This document shows positions 59,647 through 64,000 of a stretch of 64,000 nt of DNA, piece after piece. Numbering within the stretch: the first letter of the stretch is position 1; the number at the start of each line of letters is the position of its first letter. A program made the position numbers and the translations under genes. A model generated the notes under the pieces. That model was given only the letters and a program-made list of their open reading frames with translations, did not search any database and was not told the origin of the DNA. Source of the stretch: Pontederia crassipes. Lineage: Eukaryota; Streptophyta; Magnoliopsida; Commelinales; Pontederiaceae. The stretch spans positions 13,297,501 through 13,361,500 of the forward strand of contig CM060195.1 in NCBI GenBank assembly GCA_030549335.1, read 5' to 3'.

Positions 59647-61734
59647 TGTGACAACTCAAAAAAAAGAAGAACATAAACTAATGGGCCTATAACAGCCCGT
59701 TAACCACAACCTTAATTAACCTAACTCTAAACCCCTCTCTCCTTTTTACCAAGAGCCGCACGGCACCCTTAATTCCCCATGCAAAAAGTACCTCCTCTCT
59801 CTTCCTCCCTTTCCCTCCTCACGTACAGGAATCAGATGCATCCCTCCATGCCCCACTGCTCCATGCCCGCACAACAACACACGTCGGATTCACACATGGT
59901 AAAGACGAGGACACCTCCCCTTGCTGGATTTTTCTGGAACGCTTGGCAATAATCAGAGAGGTCGACAGGTTCTGCTGCACACCGAGAAGAAAAAGAAACA
60001 ATGCAATCATTTCTCTCTCACGTATGCCTTTCGATGTTGAAATCCATAGGAAAGTTTCTGATTGTTTTTAATTGAATTTTAGGAGGCCAGTCCCAAGGAG
60101 AGTGAGAGCAGGCGCAGGAAGAACAGGGAGGATACACCCAATAGATTTTTCGATGAATCGAAGAACAGATTAATCGCGAATAGAGGTGGGTGAATTGAAA
60201 TCACTTTGCATGACTCTTGAATAGATTTGATTCTGCCCTATTGATTCTGTAAAGAAGAAGACAAGAAGAAGAAGTTCTTGCTTGATTGTTTGATTCTTGA
60301 TTCTTGATTGTTTAAATTAATTTGCATGTGTGTTTTGATTTATAGCTGTTCTGTCACTGTTGATTGATTGTTAGGATGTAGGGATTAGTTTAGGATGTAA
60401 TTATGTTAGGGATTTTAGAGAATTTTCGAGTTCTGGAATTCATCAGAATGTCGACCGGTTGATCGGCCCACATCCATTGTCAGAAATCGGTCGACCAATT
60501 TATTGAATCCCACAACCGATTTCATTATACATCGACCGGTCGACCGATCCTCCTATATCATGACCTGACCGGTCAACCGATCCCTGAACTCCACCAGTCG
60601 ATCGGTCGACCGTTCAATGGAACGGATCGACCGATCTGTCTGACTTAGAGTTAGTTTTGTTAAACCCATGATCGACCGATCCGAGCATATCGATCGACCG
60701 ACCCAAAGCCCACCGGTCGATCGACCTCCAGAACTAGTCGACCGATTTCTAGTTATCCCTTTTTATCACATTTATCAATAATTCTTGATCCTGATTTGAA
60801 TCTCGCCTATTCTCATCTGATTTATTATAATAATGACTAAATTAATGTTACATGATTTATTTATGATCTATACATGATTCAAGGTATGAATTCACGAGAT
60901 GATTCATTCCACAATGAGTCCTTTTTGTTCCTATCTCATGATTGAACAATGAATAATAAGATTTTAAAGTTATTAATAATTTCAGATAGAAGATGAATAA
61001 TGAGTTGCCAGTCCAAGACAAGTGCCACAAGGTAAGGGTCGCTCCCTTGGTTATGATTTGATCACCCATTGATCCGCACACGGCTATATCGTTTGCTCGG
61101 CATACTCCAAGAACTAAAGGCACCTAAAGTCACTCTGTTCCTAATAATAAACTAGGATTAAGAAGCATGATTAAGTCAAGTAAAGTTATCGTCAAGATTT
61201 CCATGTATGTTTATGATATTCTCTTATTCTTATTATGATCTATGATGCTGCCATGTTATCCTTTTCACATTCAAGTTAAACATGATTATTTACCTCTGAT
61301 TATTCTATTCATGTTACGCATTGTATATTATGTGGTTTCCCACTAGGCTGTAAAGTTTAAGGGAGGACCTCCTCCCCTATGCCTGATTTCTGCAGGATCA
61401 GGTCAATGTCGAGGTGGAGTATGTGTGTGGTGACAAAGCTCTGGCGATAAGAAAACACATGAACCACAGGGTATATTAGATTCCTTATTAGATTTCTTTT
61501 CCTTTCGCATTTATAGATTCATGATGTAGAACTTCATTTTATGTCCTAAAGATGATATAGCCACTTTTAGACTTTCGCAATTAAAGTTATTCTTTTTCTT
61601 TTATTTTTTTATTATTCTTTATTCCGTTGATGTGTCTACTAAGATATGGTCAATATGATGGTTAAAGTCATAGCATACCGTAGCGCCTCCAGATTGGTCT
61701 TCGTCACGTCGTGAGTCGATTTGGGGGCGTTACA
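59647..61734 (+). mobile_element. 5' LTR of a Ty3/gypsy-type element
   Basis: It starts TGTGACAACTC at 59647 and ends GGGGGCGTTACA at 61734, and a primer-binding site follows four bases later, so this is a true 5' LTR. It contains a CT-rich leader-like stretch (59790-59820) and, at 60450-60740, a dense cluster of CGACCGGTCGACCG-type motifs. The start coordinate is inferred from the TG and the length of the related LTR at 54010-57828. The end is well fixed. The 3' LTR would lie beyond the window. Confidence 0.8.
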
Positions 61735-61738
61735 TTTA

Positions 61739-61750
61739 TGGTATCAGAGC
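61739..61750 (+). other. Primer-binding site for initiator tRNA-Met
   Basis: TGGTATCAGAGC, four bases after the LTR end. Its position and sequence are standard for plant gypsy and copia elements. Confidence 0.95.
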
Positions 61751-64000
61751 CTAAAGTCAGGACTCTCTTGACGTCTTATTGTATAAGATAGTATATTAAA
61801 GGTTCATGTGCTTTCGCCGAGCAATCGCCACACCCTCCACCGTAAAGTACAAGTAAGACCTTTGTTGCTTTGTGTCATTCTTTATTGATGTATTGATACA
61901 TATTTCATATGAGTGGTTGATTCCTAAGGAGGTTATTTTGCATGATAGGAATCAACCTAAATTGTGTTAGTAATTATATAAAAAAATTATAAAGGTTATA
62001 AAGAATTGGAAAAAGATTAAGTAATAAACATGTGGATGATTATTATCTACATGAAGAATCGGTCCTACGGTATCTAAAGAATGAAAATACAAGAAACAAA
62101 TTTGTTTCTTATAATTCATATTTTCTATCTCTTTCATGATCGTCCTACTCATGGACTTCTTCTACTGACTGCAGCAGTATGAAGAGGAAAATGATTAGGC
62201 ATAACATTTGCAAAGAGATATAGATTTAAGAAAGAAATGAGGGAATTACAGGAGTAAACAAAAGATTCGCCTCACACAACAAGTAGATGTGAGATGATAT
62301 GAAACCAAGCATGCATAAGTTATGATTTATTGGTATGTCTCATGTGATTCTATTGATTTACTAAGATAGGGGTTTAATGAATTAGCTTATATGTTTATAT
62401 TGATAAGTAGGGACCCATAATGCTTTTTGCACCTTAGACTTCATATGACCCCTAAATTATGTTGATAAAGGTCCTAAGCAAATCCAAATTAGTTATACGA
62501 ATTTCTAGTTAGATTTTCTTATATTGGGAATAGGAACTGAAATTATTAATCATGTTCAAGTTATGTAATATTGGTTAGACAAGAATCTAAGTATTAGTGA
62601 GCTGTCCAAGAATCATGCAGGGATGGGCAAATATAGAAGTTTAAAAGGTTCAGGACACATTGATTTGAATAAATGTTAGAAGAAATTATCAGTAAGTAAG
62701 TGACTATCTCACTTAATCAAACATTTAGATCTAGCATACTCATACACATATGTACATATAACATAGTATCCTTAATATATATATATATATATATATATAA
62801 AATACATAAATAGATTTAATTAAGTTAGTTTAGTATATAGTAGACTTGAAATGACCACAATATGAAGTATATATATATTATTAATAAAATGAGTTATCTA
62901 TCATTATAGTGTAAATATATTTCCAAGATAGACTAATATGGTTGATACAAGAAAAATAAAGGAATTATATAAGAACAGGCAATGCATGAAGGGGTTAAAT
63001 GAATGGGAGAAATTTTGAAAAGATTTAAAGTCTCTTAACTGAGATATGCTTAAGGAAGATAGGAGCCCCAACCATTAAGTATTAAAAGATATAAAAAAAT
63101 CAAGTGAGCAAATTTTAGAAAGTACGAGGGGCTAAGGTAATGTATGAGGAATTTTATAAGTCCCCTACAAAGTTACTGGAGAAGCAAGTTATGCACTGAG
63201 AAGGATGATTATGAAGTAAACTATAAATTTTTAATTGAATTATCTTGACTATGGATATATTTATTAGTTTTCATAATAATGTTCAAATCATAAAGGGTAA
63301 TTAGTCATATAATCATGATAGTTCAAGAGGGAAAATAAAAACCTATATATGTTTAGTTAAAGGGTTAAACAGGTCATCAGACGATACATGGAATGTCCTC
63401 TAAGATGCAAGATATAAGGTGTAGAACGTTCTCTAAGATGCCTTAACGTCAATATGATGAAAAATGTTCAGGATTTTATCTCGATCAAGTGTACCACTCG
63501 TGATTTGATCATAAGTCTTATATTTGGATTGGTTCTCCTTTCCAACTTTAAGATTATTTCGAACCTCTCCCATGTGCTACAAGATGTCGTCAATGCAAAG
63601 GACAATGAAATGATATGCAAAGAAGAAAGATGATTATTTGTCTTCTATTTTGTTGATTGCTTTGTTTTCCTGTCTTATTGTTTGAATTCATTTCATGTGT
63701 TTGTTCGCATTCATGATGTTTTACTAAGGACTTATGTTAGGTAGTGTGCATAAATTGTCTTGTTCACTGAACTTACCATATGTTTCATCGACCGATTGAA
63801 TCATCATCATAAAAGTAATGTTGATTCGGAGTGCTTTTCACTCCCCTATGATTTTTATACCAATTCATTCCCCTATGCATCGAGTTGAAAGATACTCCAC
63901 TCAAGAAGGAAAGAACTTTTCGTGGTAATATATAACACGTAATTATATGATATGACATTGTAAGAAACATATCAATGTAAACCAAGAAGTTAAGATTGAA
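61751..64000 (+). mobile_element. Internal region of the gypsy element, no coding sequence seen
   Basis: More than 2.2 kb after the primer site show no gag or other domain in any frame, only short frames and a (TA)n tract near 62778-62800. Either the element has a long untranslated leader, the internal region is strongly decayed, or it has been replaced by other DNA. The window ends inside it. Confidence 0.55.

Noticed and set aside
1-64000. tRNA, rRNA, CRISPR array or operon
   Set aside because: The only tRNA-like signals are primer-binding sites. There are no spaced short direct repeats of CRISPR type, and the gene structure is that of a plant.

Overview
The window is AT-rich nuclear DNA from a flowering plant. 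I lean towards a monocot with a large repeat-filled genome, at low confidence. The evidence is CACTA, Mutator-like, SINE, Ty1/copia and Ty3/gypsy elements of plant type, primer-binding sites complementary to plant initiator tRNA-Met, and many microsatellites. There is no intact host gene, rRNA, tRNA or CRISPR array. Nearly all recognisable coding sequence is broken transposon protein, plus two host-gene fragments: a P4-ATPase exon and a calmodulin-like EF-hand fragment.

Layout, left to right. (1) 1-6537: right part of a CACTA element whose PF03004-type transposase gene is triplicated in tandem in units of about 1.85 kb; the apparent CACTA end is at 6537. (2) 8261-25294: a second CACTA element with matching 13-bp termini, swollen by insertions. 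These are a Mutator-like MITE (8701-9413, 10-bp target duplication), a third CACTA element of a different family (9547 to about 17272) with the classic gene pair TNPD (tnp2/DUF4218/DUF4216) and a PF03004 second gene, and a 3.3-kb solo LTR (18218-21548). The host CACTA keeps a C-rich minisatellite and its own PF03004 remnant (23489-24535). (3) 26049-32369: a copia solo LTR, a long chromovirus-like LTR and a truncated copia LTR. (4) 32.6-41.1 kb: diverged direct repeats with two SINE-like insertions and one damaged P4-ATPase exon, lying downstream of a minus-strand promoter-like region near 41.09 kb. (5) 43.3-46.9 kb: a deleted SIRE/Maximus-like copia element on the minus strand, with LTR, primer-binding site, gag remnant and polypurine tracts but no pol. 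(6) 47.5-48.6 kb: a GC/CT-rich island. (7) 50104-51391: a Pack-MULE-like element carrying the EF-hand fragment. (8) 54010-57828: a minus-strand gypsy solo LTR with a plus-strand chromovirus-like LTR nested in it. (9) 59647-64000: a gypsy 5' LTR, primer-binding site and the start of an internal region.

The genes do not form a host pathway. The functional logic is that of transposons: TNPD-type catalytic transposase, PF03004-type partner proteins, and subterminal motif arrays of the kind such proteins bind. All are decayed, so this is a graveyard of nested insertions whose order can be read directly. The points most worth following are dense CGACCG/GGTCGACCGG clusters shared by unrelated copia and gypsy LTR families, the Pack-MULE with an EF-hand fragment, the repeat array downstream of the promoter-like region at 41.09 kb, and the triplicated exon module inside the nested CACTA.
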